A program made the position numbers and the translations under genes. A stretch of DNA of 64,000 bases from an uncultured Ruminococcus sp. (GTDB lineage: Bacteria; Bacillota; Clostridia; Oscillospirales; Acutalibacteraceae), in contig CADANT010000002.1 of assembly GCA_902789345.1 (NCBI GenBank), forward strand, positions 1-64,000, read 5' to 3'. Positions 51,193 through 58,722 of this stretch are shown here, in pieces (within the stretch, counting starts at the first letter, position 1; every line of letters begins with the position of its first letter). Below the pieces are notes generated by a model. It had not been told where the DNA came from. It ran no database searches and worked only from the letters and a program-made list of their open reading frames with translations.

Positions 51193-51822
51193 TCAGCTGT
51201 TTACTATAACAAGCACACCGCCGCTGTGGACTTGAACAGTGGAGCCTTCTTCTGTGGCAATATTGCTTGTGCCTATTGGGAAAAAGGACTCCATTTTCAG
51301 CCTGTCCGCCCTGTACTTAAAGCCTATTAGTGTTACCTCTGCATTTGCACAGCCGTAAGGCAGTACAGAAACCGTTTTGCCCTTGCAGTGTATTGTAAGA
51401 CTGCCTTCGGTGTAGTACACAGCAGAGTGCCGGTCTTTTATAACTCCGCTACAGCCCTTTCTGTATACATACTGCAGTAATGCAAAATTAGCATACATAT
51501 GGTCTATTCTGCAGCCTGTAGCACCTAAAAGCAGTAAATCCTTATACCCCTGCCTTACAGCGTATTTGGCACAGAAAAAGCTGTCGGTGTCGTCCTTTTC
51601 AACAGGCAGAGCAATTACATTGCCGCCTGTGGGCACCGTCAGCCTTGAGGAGTCAAAGTCCCCTGCAATAAGGCTTGGGGTTATGCCAACCTCTTTGGCT
51701 ATGTCGCAGCCGCCGTCGGCACATATAACAAAATCATCCTCTTGTATTTCATTTTTAATAAAGTCCCCCTGATAATATGGGGACGCACATATTATAACGC
51801 ACCTTTTTACTTTTTCTGCCAT
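51193..51822 (-). CDS. thiN: Thiamine pyrophosphokinase
   Basis: 209 residues. CADGGCDIA (about 33), AGDFDS, EKDDTDSFFCAKYAV and GATGCRIDH are the ThiN/TPK motifs for ATP, metal and thiamine binding. Makes thiamine diphosphate from thiamine. The ATG overlaps the end of rsgA by 16 bp. The order rsgA-(rpe)-thiN is common in Firmicutes; rpe is missing here. Confidence 0.93.
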   Translation of the reverse strand: MAEKVKRCVIICASPYYQGDFIKNEIQEDDFVICADGGCDIAKEVGITPSLIAGDFDSSRLTVPTGGNVIALPVEKDDTDSFFCAKYAVRQGYKDLLLLGATGCRIDHMYANFALLQYVYRKGCSGVIKDRHSAVYYTEGSLTIHCKGKTVSVLPYGCANAEVTLIGFKYRADRLKMESFFPIGTSNIATEEGSTVQVHSGGVLVIVNS

Positions 51823-52685
51823 TCCTTTATATCCTTTACCTCGTTATACATTTCAACATAGCTGTTGTGCCTTGACTTGCTTATTTTACCCTGCTTTACT
51901 GCCTCCAGTATTGCACAGCCCTTTTCGCATATATGTGCACAGGAGGTAAACTGACACTCACCTAAATACTCCTCAAATTCCGGAAAACACTGTGCAATGT
52001 GGTCTTTGTTAATAATCTCGTACCTTTCAAGGTCAACAGTGGAAAAGCCCGGAGTATCCGCAACATAGCCTCCGTCGGTTTTATAAAGCTCTACGCTTCG
52101 TGTTGTGTGGCGGCCTCTGCCCAGCTTTTTGCTTATATCCCCTGTTTCAATATTAAGCTGTGGGAAAATATAATTAAGCAGTGACGATTTTCCTACGCCT
52201 GAATTGCCCGTAAACGCCACAATATTGCCGTTAAGCAGTTTTTTTACCTGCTCTGCCCCCTCGCCTGTTTTTGATGAAAAGGCTATGGTTTGTATTTTGG
52301 AGTTTTCATAAAGCTTTTGGTATTCATAGGCGGGTGCTAAATCGGTTTTTGAAAAAACTATAACCGGCTCTATTTCCTTATTAACAGCTGTAGCAGTCAT
52401 TTTGTCAATAATAAAAGGGTTAGGTGCAGGGTGGCACACCGAGGAAACTATAACAAGCTTGTCTATATTTGCAATAGCCGGGCGCACTATTTTGTTTTTG
52501 CGTGGAAATATACTTTCAATAGCGGCGTAGCCCTCTTGAGGAACGCTTACCTCTACATAGTCGCCTACTACAGGGGACAAACCCTTTTTGCGGAAAGAAC
52601 CACGGGCCTTGCACTCCAGTATTTCTCCGTCAGCCTCAACATAATAAAATCCGCCTATCAGCTTTACTATAAGTCCCTTTGCCAT
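51807..52685 (-). CDS. rsgA: Ribosome small-subunit GTPase RsgA
   Basis: 292 residues from ATG 52685 (AAGGTGG seven bases upstream). N-terminal OB fold, circularly permuted GTPase (SKTD before GNSGVGKSSLLN, then GRGRHTT and DTPGF) and a C-terminal zinc site (CQFTSCAHICEKGC). It checks late 30S assembly. Confidence 0.95.
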   Translation of the reverse strand: MAKGLIVKLIGGFYYVEADGEILECKARGSFRKKGLSPVVGDYVEVSVPQEGYAAIESIFPRKNKIVRPAIANIDKLVIVSSVCHPAPNPFIIDKMTATAVNKEIEPVIVFSKTDLAPAYEYQKLYENSKIQTIAFSSKTGEGAEQVKKLLNGNIVAFTGNSGVGKSSLLNYIFPQLNIETGDISKKLGRGRHTTRSVELYKTDGGYVADTPGFSTVDLERYEIINKDHIAQCFPEFEEYLGECQFTSCAHICEKGCAILEAVKQGKISKSRHNSYVEMYNEVKDIKEWQKK

Positions 52686-52846
52686 TGCATTTACCACCTT
52701 TTATATAATGGTAATATTTTAACACATAATACTTAAAATTACAAAGAAAGTTTATATATGCAAGTATGGGCTAATCTTTTGTTTTACAAATTATCTTACA
52801 TAGGTTATAATTAAGCTATATTAATTTTGAAAGGATTGCTTTATAT

Positions 52847-54349
52847 ATGGATAAATTTTGGAGTCAATTCAAAAGCGGAACAGACATACGAGGAGTTGCC
52901 TCTGAGGGTGTAGAGGGACAAAGCGTAAACCTTACCAATGAGGTTATAACCGACATTACAAAGGGCTTTGTAAAATGGCTGTGTGACAAAACAGGCAAAA
53001 ACAGTACAGAGCTTACTGTAGCGGTAGGCCGTGACAGCCGTATTTCCGGCCCACGCATTATGGAGCAGGTAGAAAAGGCTCTGATGGCAGGCGGCGTACA
53101 GGTGCTTAACTGCGGTTTGGCCTCAACACCGTCTATGTTTATGACAACCGTTGACCTGAAGTGTGACGGTGCGGTACAAATAACAGCCAGCCACCACCCT
53201 TTTAACCGCAACGGCTTAAAGTTTTTTACAGTTGACGGCGGACTGGAGTCAGAGGATATTACGGCTTTGCTTGAAAATGCAGAGAATAAAAACTTTGTTG
53301 ATAACTGCAACGGCGGTACAACAAAGACAGTAGACTATATGTCACAATACTGCAAGCATTTAAGAGATATGATATGCAAGGGCGTAAACAGCAAAAACTA
53401 CCACAAGCCTCTTGAGGGCTTTAAAATAGTTGTAGACGCCGGCAACGGCGCAGGGGGCTTTTATGCTGACAAGGTGCTTGCTCCTCTTGGCGCAGACACA
53501 ACAGGAAGTCAGTTCCTAGAGCCGGACGGTATGTTCCCTAACCATGTGCCAAACCCAGAGGACGCAGTGGCTATGAGCTTTATCAGCAAGGCTGTGCTTG
53601 ACAACAAGGCAGATTTAGGCGTAATATTCGACACCGATGTTGACCGTGGCGGTGCAGTAGACAGCACAGGAAACGAAATTAACCGCAACCGTTTGGTAGC
53701 AGTAGCCGCCGCCATTGCATTAGAAAACGCAAAGGGTGGCACAATAGTTACAGACTCTACAACCTCGGCAGGACTTAAAACCTTTATTGAGGAGGATTTA
53801 CAGGGCAAGCACCATCGCTTTAAAAGAGGCTACAAGAATGTTATTAACGAAGCAATTCGTTTAAACAAAGAGGGTATAGACTGTCCTCTTGCAATAGAAA
53901 CCTCCGGACACGCCGCTATGAGGGAAAATTATTTCCTTGATGACGGTGCGTACCTATGCACAAAGATAATTATAAAAATGGCTCAACTTCGCAGTCAGGG
54001 CAAGGATATATCCAGCCTAACGGCTAATTTAAAAGAGCCTGTAGAAAGCCGTGAAATTCGCTTTAAGATTACCGACAGCGACTTTAGGGCAACAGGCAAC
54101 AGAATAATTAAAGAGCTAGAGGAATATGCCAAAACACAGCCGGGCTGGCTTTTGGCAGACGACAGCCGTGAGGGTGTGCGTGTATCCTTTGGAGAAAATG
54201 ACGGTGACGGCTGGTTCCTGCTAAGACTAAGCGTACACGACCCTATTATGCCGCTGAATGTAGAAAGCAACAAGTCAGGCGGTATTGACATTATTTTAGA
54301 CAAGCTTATGGCTTTTCTTAGAACCTGCTCCGGTTTAGAGGTAAAATAA
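52847..54349 (+). CDS. Phosphoglucomutase/phosphomannomutase family
   Basis: 500 residues, alpha-D-phosphohexomutase. Phospho-serine loop TASHHPFNRNG (the usual Asn is His), metal loop DTDVDRGG, sugar loop ETSGHAA and phosphate-binding RVSFGENDGDGW in the last domain. It interconverts hexose 1- and 6-phosphates for glycogen or envelope sugars; glucose or mannose specificity is not decided. AAGGA lies before the ATG. Confidence 0.9.
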   Translation: MDKFWSQFKSGTDIRGVASEGVEGQSVNLTNEVITDITKGFVKWLCDKTGKNSTELTVAVGRDSRISGPRIMEQVEKALMAGGVQVLNCGLASTPSMFMTTVDLKCDGAVQITASHHPFNRNGLKFFTVDGGLESEDITALLENAENKNFVDNCNGGTTKTVDYMSQYCKHLRDMICKGVNSKNYHKPLEGFKIVVDAGNGAGGFYADKVLAPLGADTTGSQFLEPDGMFPNHVPNPEDAVAMSFISKAVLDNKADLGVIFDTDVDRGGAVDSTGNEINRNRLVAVAAAIALENAKGGTIVTDSTTSAGLKTFIEEDLQGKHHRFKRGYKNVINEAIRLNKEGIDCPLAIETSGHAAMRENYFLDDGAYLCTKIIIKMAQLRSQGKDISSLTANLKEPVESREIRFKITDSDFRATGNRIIKELEEYAKTQPGWLLADDSREGVRVSFGENDGDGWFLLRLSVHDPIMPLNVESNKSGGIDIILDKLMAFLRTCSGLEVK

Positions 54350-54377
54350 TTTATTAACACAAAAGGTGGAATATCAA

Positions 54378-54668
54378 ATGATTAAACACACAGTATGCTT
54401 TAAGCTAAAGGACAACAGCGAAGAAATGATAAACAAAACAGTAGATATACTAAAGTCAATGGACGGCAATGTACCTATGCTAAAGGGCATTGAGGTAGGC
54501 AAGGATTTTCTTGGTTCGCCACGCTCTTATGACATTATATTGACTGTAACACTGGAAAGCCCACAAAAGCTGGACGAATACCAGCAGGACAGCTACCACT
54601 GCAATGTGGTTAAAAAGCATATGCACAGTGTAATTGAAGCAAGCGTAGCTGTAGACTATGAAATTTAA
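54378..54668 (+). CDS. Dabb-family stress-responsive barrel protein
   Basis: 96 residues from ATG 54378 (AAAGGTGGA upstream). Starts IKHTVCFKLKD, with VGKDFLGSPRSYDIILTVT and a final HMHSVIEASVAVDYEI, the ferredoxin-like pattern of the Dabb domain. Function unknown; often a small dimeric enzyme or binding protein. 28 bp after the phosphohexomutase. Confidence 0.85.
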   Translation: MIKHTVCFKLKDNSEEMINKTVDILKSMDGNVPMLKGIEVGKDFLGSPRSYDIILTVTLESPQKLDEYQQDSYHCNVVKKHMHSVIEASVAVDYEI

Positions 54669-54739
54669 CAAAAACAAAGCTTAAATTTTAGGCACAAAAA
54701 CAAATAATTATTTGCAATAATACACTGCAAACAACAGCA

Positions 54740-54774
54740 AAGGGAGCTGACTTTTCGGTCAACTCCCTTATTTT
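54740..54774. terminator. Bidirectional terminator
   Basis: 12-bp stem with one mismatch (54740-54751 against 54758-54769) followed by ATTTTT; lies between convergent genes. Confidence 0.75.
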
Positions 54775-54815
54775 TAGCGGTAAATGAAATTAATTAAACA
54801 ATTTAAAAGGCACAA

Positions 54816-56546
54816 CTATTCCACAAGCGGCGGAACATAATTTTCTATTGCCTCTCTAAGCTTTGGGTGATGTATAATAAAGTGTATTGCAGGGGATTTT
54901 CCCTTTGAAACCATTACCCACTCCCCTTGGTGAATAATAATCTGCAAATTTATAAAGTTTATGTCATTAATCTTCTTTATTTTGTAGTTTTTATGTACTT
55001 TTGCAAACTCCTCTGTTTGTCTTAAATGCTCTGAATACTCGCTGTAGCTGTACATAATATCGTCATTATAGAACGCTCCCGACAGGCTCATAGCCACAGG
55101 GCGGCGGTTAAACTCCTCTTGGGTAATGTACGGTATTTCTTCCTCTATGGTGTTTTTAGCAAGTATTTTTTCTGCGATTGACCTTTGGGTTTTTGCAAAA
55201 TTTAAAATTTTTGTTATTTTGTCACGGGACAGAGAGCGGCTTTCCAAAAGCTTTTTTAAATATTCCGGCTCTATGGTGTACAAAGGCGGTGAAGATAGTA
55301 TACTTCGTCTTTTTCCATCGATGGCGGCATCCGAAAGCATAAAGGCATTAAGAGAAACCGCCCTTTCTTCGCCGTAAATATCCATAAGGGGCTTTGCACA
55401 GCTTAGCATTTGCTTGGCCCTTTTACTGTAATACACAACTTCTTCCCTGTTTTTGGTAAGGTAGTATTTTCCGCTGTTATGGTAACCTGTTATAGCCTCG
55501 CCTGTAAGAGCCGCCGCTCCCGAAACCTTTAGCAAATGCATAAACACATTGTTCTGCACACCCTTTAGATAGTAGGGCGATATTTGACCTGTCATATACA
55601 TTGGTATGTAGCTTTCCAGCCCCAACATCATCTCGGAAAACGGTCTGTCTACATTGTGAATCATATTCAGGTGAAGCCCTTTTTTAAGCATTACAGCCAT
55701 ACCAAACATCCATTTTTTAGGAAAATCCTTATCCTTTGCCATTTCGTCCATAGGCATATCACTGTACATTGTTACAGGCTCTCTGGATTTTGAAAGGACT
55801 GTGGCTTTCAGAAAATCCAGCTCACTGTCCATCATTTCCTTTAGTCCAAAATAGCTTTTAGATGTTGGCAGCTGAAAAGGAACAGTAGGAACTTTAAGCT
55901 TATCAAAGTGAATGGTGTTGATATACTCATTTAGGTCAAATTCGTTAAGCTTGGAAAAAAACTCCGAAATTCTTTCGCTGTCGTTGCTTTTTCCCTCAAC
56001 AAGCCAACCTCTTATTTTGCCGCTGCAAATACTTTGCACAGACAGCTCTTGCGCTGTACAGCCCAGCAGTTCCGCCAATATTTTTCTGTCTTTCTCACTG
56101 TTATACTCTGTTGCCACAAACTCCGCAACACCGGCGGCAAACTTTAGCGGCTCTGACGGCTGACGCTGACCGTTTCTAATGCGGAACACCGACGATGTGT
56201 CGTAGTTTATACTTTTGCACAGCCTGGTAACATTAATATTCAGCACAGAAATAAGTATGTTCAGGTTGTTGCGCAGTTGTTGTTTGTTGGTGGCTATAAT
56301 GTCGGGACAGCTTACAAAGCTTTCCATAACACTGCCTGCGGTAATAGAATCTATTTCCCGTTTGCCTGCCAACTCTGCAATACCATTGCACAGCTGTTCC
56401 AGACCTTTTGAATTTATTTCAGGCACACGCTCGCCGCAGCGGTAGCGGCTAAGTGACGAAGCGGACAGCCCGGAGCTTTCTGCAAGCTCCTGTGCGGTAC
56501 AGCCCAGCTGACTTATATAGTTATTTAGCACTTCCTTAAAATACAT
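54816..56546 (-). CDS. Large regulator with two HTH regions
   Basis: 576 residues from ATG 56546 (GGAGG six bases upstream). An N-terminal Xre-like HTH (about 8-55: CTAQELAESSGLSASSLSRY) is followed by a second HTH-like region (about 100-140: NVTRLCKSINYDTSSVFRI), then a 400-residue domain I do not recognise, with WMFGMAVMLKKGLHLNMIHN and SYIPMYMTGQISPYYLKG. No membrane segment. It is likely a transcription factor with a ligand-binding or protein-binding C-terminus. Located upstream of, and divergent from, two tRNA genes. Confidence 0.75.
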   Translation of the reverse strand: MYFKEVLNNYISQLGCTAQELAESSGLSASSLSRYRCGERVPEINSKGLEQLCNGIAELAGKREIDSITAGSVMESFVSCPDIIATNKQQLRNNLNILISVLNINVTRLCKSINYDTSSVFRIRNGQRQPSEPLKFAAGVAEFVATEYNSEKDRKILAELLGCTAQELSVQSICSGKIRGWLVEGKSNDSERISEFFSKLNEFDLNEYINTIHFDKLKVPTVPFQLPTSKSYFGLKEMMDSELDFLKATVLSKSREPVTMYSDMPMDEMAKDKDFPKKWMFGMAVMLKKGLHLNMIHNVDRPFSEMMLGLESYIPMYMTGQISPYYLKGVQNNVFMHLLKVSGAAALTGEAITGYHNSGKYYLTKNREEVVYYSKRAKQMLSCAKPLMDIYGEERAVSLNAFMLSDAAIDGKRRSILSSPPLYTIEPEYLKKLLESRSLSRDKITKILNFAKTQRSIAEKILAKNTIEEEIPYITQEEFNRRPVAMSLSGAFYNDDIMYSYSEYSEHLRQTEEFAKVHKNYKIKKINDINFINLQIIIHQGEWVMVSKGKSPAIHFIIHHPKLREAIENYVPPLVE

Positions 56547-56702
56547 ATGCACCCTCCAACAAGGATTTTTAGTTTAACCTCATTTACACCACGGTAACCT
56601 GTTAAACAATTTTCAGCATAAATTCAACCCTAATAATTTTATCTAAATATGCCATAAAATTTTCTTTTTTTTAATAATTTTTACTATCGTGTACATTATA
56701 AA

Positions 56703-56730
56703 ATTATACACAAAACCGGAACAAAAGCAA
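56703..56730 (-). promoter_or_regulatory. Candidate promoter of the large regulator
   Basis: Minus strand TTGCTT (56730-56725), 16-bp spacer, TATAAT (56708-56703). A second TATAAT-like box lies 9 bp downstream. The remaining 56547-56842 DNA shows no gene. Confidence 0.45.
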
Positions 56731-56842
56731 CTGTTTTGCCGCATACCACACAACAGTTTGTGCCTATAAGTGACCTGTAGGTGTGCTTTCGCCGTACAAA
56801 ACTTAAAATACAATAATAAAAATAAAAATTTTTAAAAAGTTG

Positions 56843-56871
56843 TTGACAAAGCAATTAATATGTGGTATATT
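56843..56871 (+). promoter_or_regulatory. Promoter of the tRNA genes
   Basis: Consensus TTGACA (56843-56848), 17-bp spacer, TATATT (56866-56871), 24 bp before tRNA-Thr. Confidence 0.8.
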
Positions 56872-56895
56872 AATTGAGCGTTAAGTGATTAACTC

Positions 56896-56971
56896 GCTGG
56901 TGTAGCTCAGTTGGTAGAGCAGCTGATTTGTAATCAGCAGGTCGGGGGTTCAAGTCCGTCCACCAGCTCCA
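56896..56971 (+). tRNA. tRNA-Thr (UGU)
   Basis: 76 nt with encoded CCA. Acceptor stem GCTGGTG (56896-56902) pairs with CACCAGC (56961-56967). The D arm has AGCTCAGTTGGTAGAGC, the anticodon loop TTTGTAA carries TGT, and the T arm contains GGTTCAAGTCC. Confidence 0.97.
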
Positions 56972-56999
56972 AAGGCTACTAAGTTATTTAGTAGCCTTT
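56971..56999 (+). other. Hairpin between the two tRNAs
   Basis: Perfect 12-bp stem AAAGGCTACTAA/TTAGTAGCCTTT with a 5-nt loop. No T-tract follows, so it is more likely a processing signal than a terminator. Confidence 0.6.
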
Positions 57000-57010
57000 C
57001 AACTTAATAA

Positions 57011-57095
57011 GGGAGATTTCCCGAGTGGCCAAAGGGGACAGACTGTAAATCTGCTGGCTAAGCCTTCGGTGGTTCGAATCCACCATCTCCCACCA
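57011..57095 (+). tRNA. tRNA-Tyr (GUA)
   Basis: 85 nt, class II with a long variable arm. Acceptor GGGAGAT (57011-57017) pairs with ATCTCCC (57085-57091), discriminator A and encoded CCA follow. Anticodon loop CTGTAAA gives GTA. T arm GGTTCGAATCC. Confidence 0.97.
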
Positions 57096-57096
57096 G

Positions 57097-57130
57097 AAAA
57101 AGACGATTGTTTTTACAATCGTCTTTTTCT
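57097..57130 (+). terminator. Terminator of the tRNA operon
   Basis: Perfect 14-bp stem (57097-57110 against 57115-57128), 4-nt loop, with the T-run inside and after the right arm. Confidence 0.9.
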
Positions 57131-57278
57131 TTTGCATTTTTAATTATTAACATAAAGCCTCTTTGCTCAATTAAACATACTATTACTCTTCATAAACTCC
57201 ATAAGATTCACATGCTTTATTCCGTTTCTGTTTTGCAAAATATAATCTGTTGTAATAACCAATACATTCAAAAAACTC

Positions 57279-57329
57279 AAGTTATGGGGGTTACTTTTTA
57301 ATTTTTTTCAAAATATACCCCCATAACTT
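57279..57329. repeat. Inverted repeat with T-rich spacer
   Basis: A 13-bp perfect inverted repeat AAGTTATGGGGGT/ACCCCCATAACTT (57279-57291, 57317-57329) surrounds a 25-nt AT spacer. It lies in the 320-bp gap after the tRNA terminator, where no gene is seen. Confidence 0.55.
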
Positions 57330-57421
57330 CCAATTTTAATGTAAATTCAGGTTGTCTTTTCTATTAATTGAACAGCTTTTTAATACAGTTCTTAATACAG
57401 TTTTTCTAAGCTGTTATTTAT

Positions 57422-58084
57422 TTAGCCTATTGCCTTATTCAACAGCTTTGCCAGCGAATCTTCCGTATAAAACTGTAATACTGTTTGCTTTGTATTTGGC
57501 GATACATATGAAAAATCCGCCCCAAAGTCACATAATAAATTAAGTACCCTTAGCAAATCCTTTTGCAATTCATCTGTAAGGATTTTATCGTCACTTTCAC
57601 GATGTTCAACATAGTTATATGACGGCAATATTTGTTTAGCCTGTAAACAGAACCGCCACAAGCCGGAATTTCCGTAAGAATCTACAGAATTAACATCAGC
57701 ACCCATTTCCAACATTCTCTTTAAAACATTATATGCTTTAAGTGCGTCTTCCTCTGTAGAAAAAACAGTAAACCCTGTATATTGATTATTGGTGTTCCAC
57801 CTGCAAGTCATTACTGCGGCATTTATTGCGTCGTGTACAACAGGTGCTCTCCATTCGTTACAGCAGGAGCTGTCCTCTATAAAATTCAAGTTTGCTCCCA
57901 TATCTATTAAATAGTCAGAAATTTCAAAAGCTCCTACTTTTAACGCCACCTGCAAGGGTGACTGCCCGTCATCCTTTTTGGGAGGCTGTTTGGCTACACA
58001 ATTAACCAACTCCGGCTTACCGCTTATTATTTCTTTAACCAAATCTAAATCCTTATTGCGAATGGCTTTAAACAGTTTTTTCAA
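57422..58084 (-). CDS. Ankyrin-repeat protein
   Basis: 220 residues, soluble. Ankyrin repeats are visible at about 4-30, 42-75 (SPLQVALKVGAFEISDYLIDMGAN) and 115-145 (ALKAYNVLKRMLEMGADVNSVDSYGNSGL), with a degenerate last one (VLNLLCDFGADFSYV). TTG start eight bases after GGGGGAGG. Ankyrin proteins like this often act as immunity or adaptor proteins; its neighbour at 58145 also looks immunity-like, but no toxin gene is nearby. Confidence 0.8.
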   Translation of the reverse strand: MKKLFKAIRNKDLDLVKEIISGKPELVNCVAKQPPKKDDGQSPLQVALKVGAFEISDYLIDMGANLNFIEDSSCCNEWRAPVVHDAINAAVMTCRWNTNNQYTGFTVFSTEEDALKAYNVLKRMLEMGADVNSVDSYGNSGLWRFCLQAKQILPSYNYVEHRESDDKILTDELQKDLLRVLNLLCDFGADFSYVSPNTKQTVLQFYTEDSLAKLLNKAIG

Positions 58085-58144
58085 AAACTTAACCTCCCCC
58101 GGTAATCAATATTTTATCACGCTGAAACAGTCTGCGGCTTTACA

Positions 58145-58567
58145 TCAGTTACTTTTTGCTTCGCTTATCCAATTTAAGAAAACCTCCTCAGGCGTTATAT
58201 TGCCATTATCAGGGTTTTCCTCATATTTATAATCTGCATCAAAACTGCCGGTTTGCACATTGCAAATCAGCTTTAGTTCATTTGCGCATGGGTGCTCATA
58301 TTTGTTGCACACCTCAATAAGCCTTTCAATGTCTTCTGTACCAACATCAAAAAATTGTTTTGTCAGTTCTTCACTTCCAACCTCACCGGCTGTAATTACA
58401 GCTGTACCTACTTTAAAAAATGCATTAAACATTTGTATATGCTCTGTTTGATATAAATATACATAGACTACATTAGCGTCAATATTTCCGATTTCTAAAT
58501 ATTCCATACAAAGGGAAATATAATCCGCCTGAATGTCTGTAAATGCATCTTCAAATCCTTTAATCAT
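58145..58567 (-). CDS. Possible YezG-type immunity protein
   Basis: 140 residues from ATG 58567. The upstream ribosome site is weak (AAAGAAGAAA), and an in-frame extension to 58672 lacks homology cues. FTDIQADYISLCMEYLEI, NVVYVYLYQTEHIQMFNAFFKV and PEEVFLNWI have the strand-helix arrangement of DUF600/YezG antitoxins. The match is from memory and weak. It precedes the ankyrin gene by 60 bp. Confidence 0.5.
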   Translation of the reverse strand: MIKGFEDAFTDIQADYISLCMEYLEIGNIDANVVYVYLYQTEHIQMFNAFFKVGTAVITAGEVGSEELTKQFFDVGTEDIERLIEVCNKYEHPCANELKLICNVQTGSFDADYKYEENPDNGNITPEEVFLNWISEAKSN

Positions 58568-58647
58568 TGCTATTTCTTCTTTTAGGTTAGGCTTAAAATA
58601 ATTTCTTTCATTATAACATAAAATAAACTTATATACTTTGGTTTTAT

Positions 58648-58691
58648 AAAAAATAAGGGTGCAGACATACACTTTTTATGCCTGCACCCTT
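58648..58691 (-). terminator. Terminator of the P1B ATPase gene
   Basis: 10-bp outer stem (58655-58664 against 58682-58691), extended by CATA/TATG, followed on the minus strand by TTATTTTTT. Confidence 0.8.
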
Positions 58692-58722
58692 TAAAACAAC
58701 TATGTTTTATTCTTAGGTAAAA

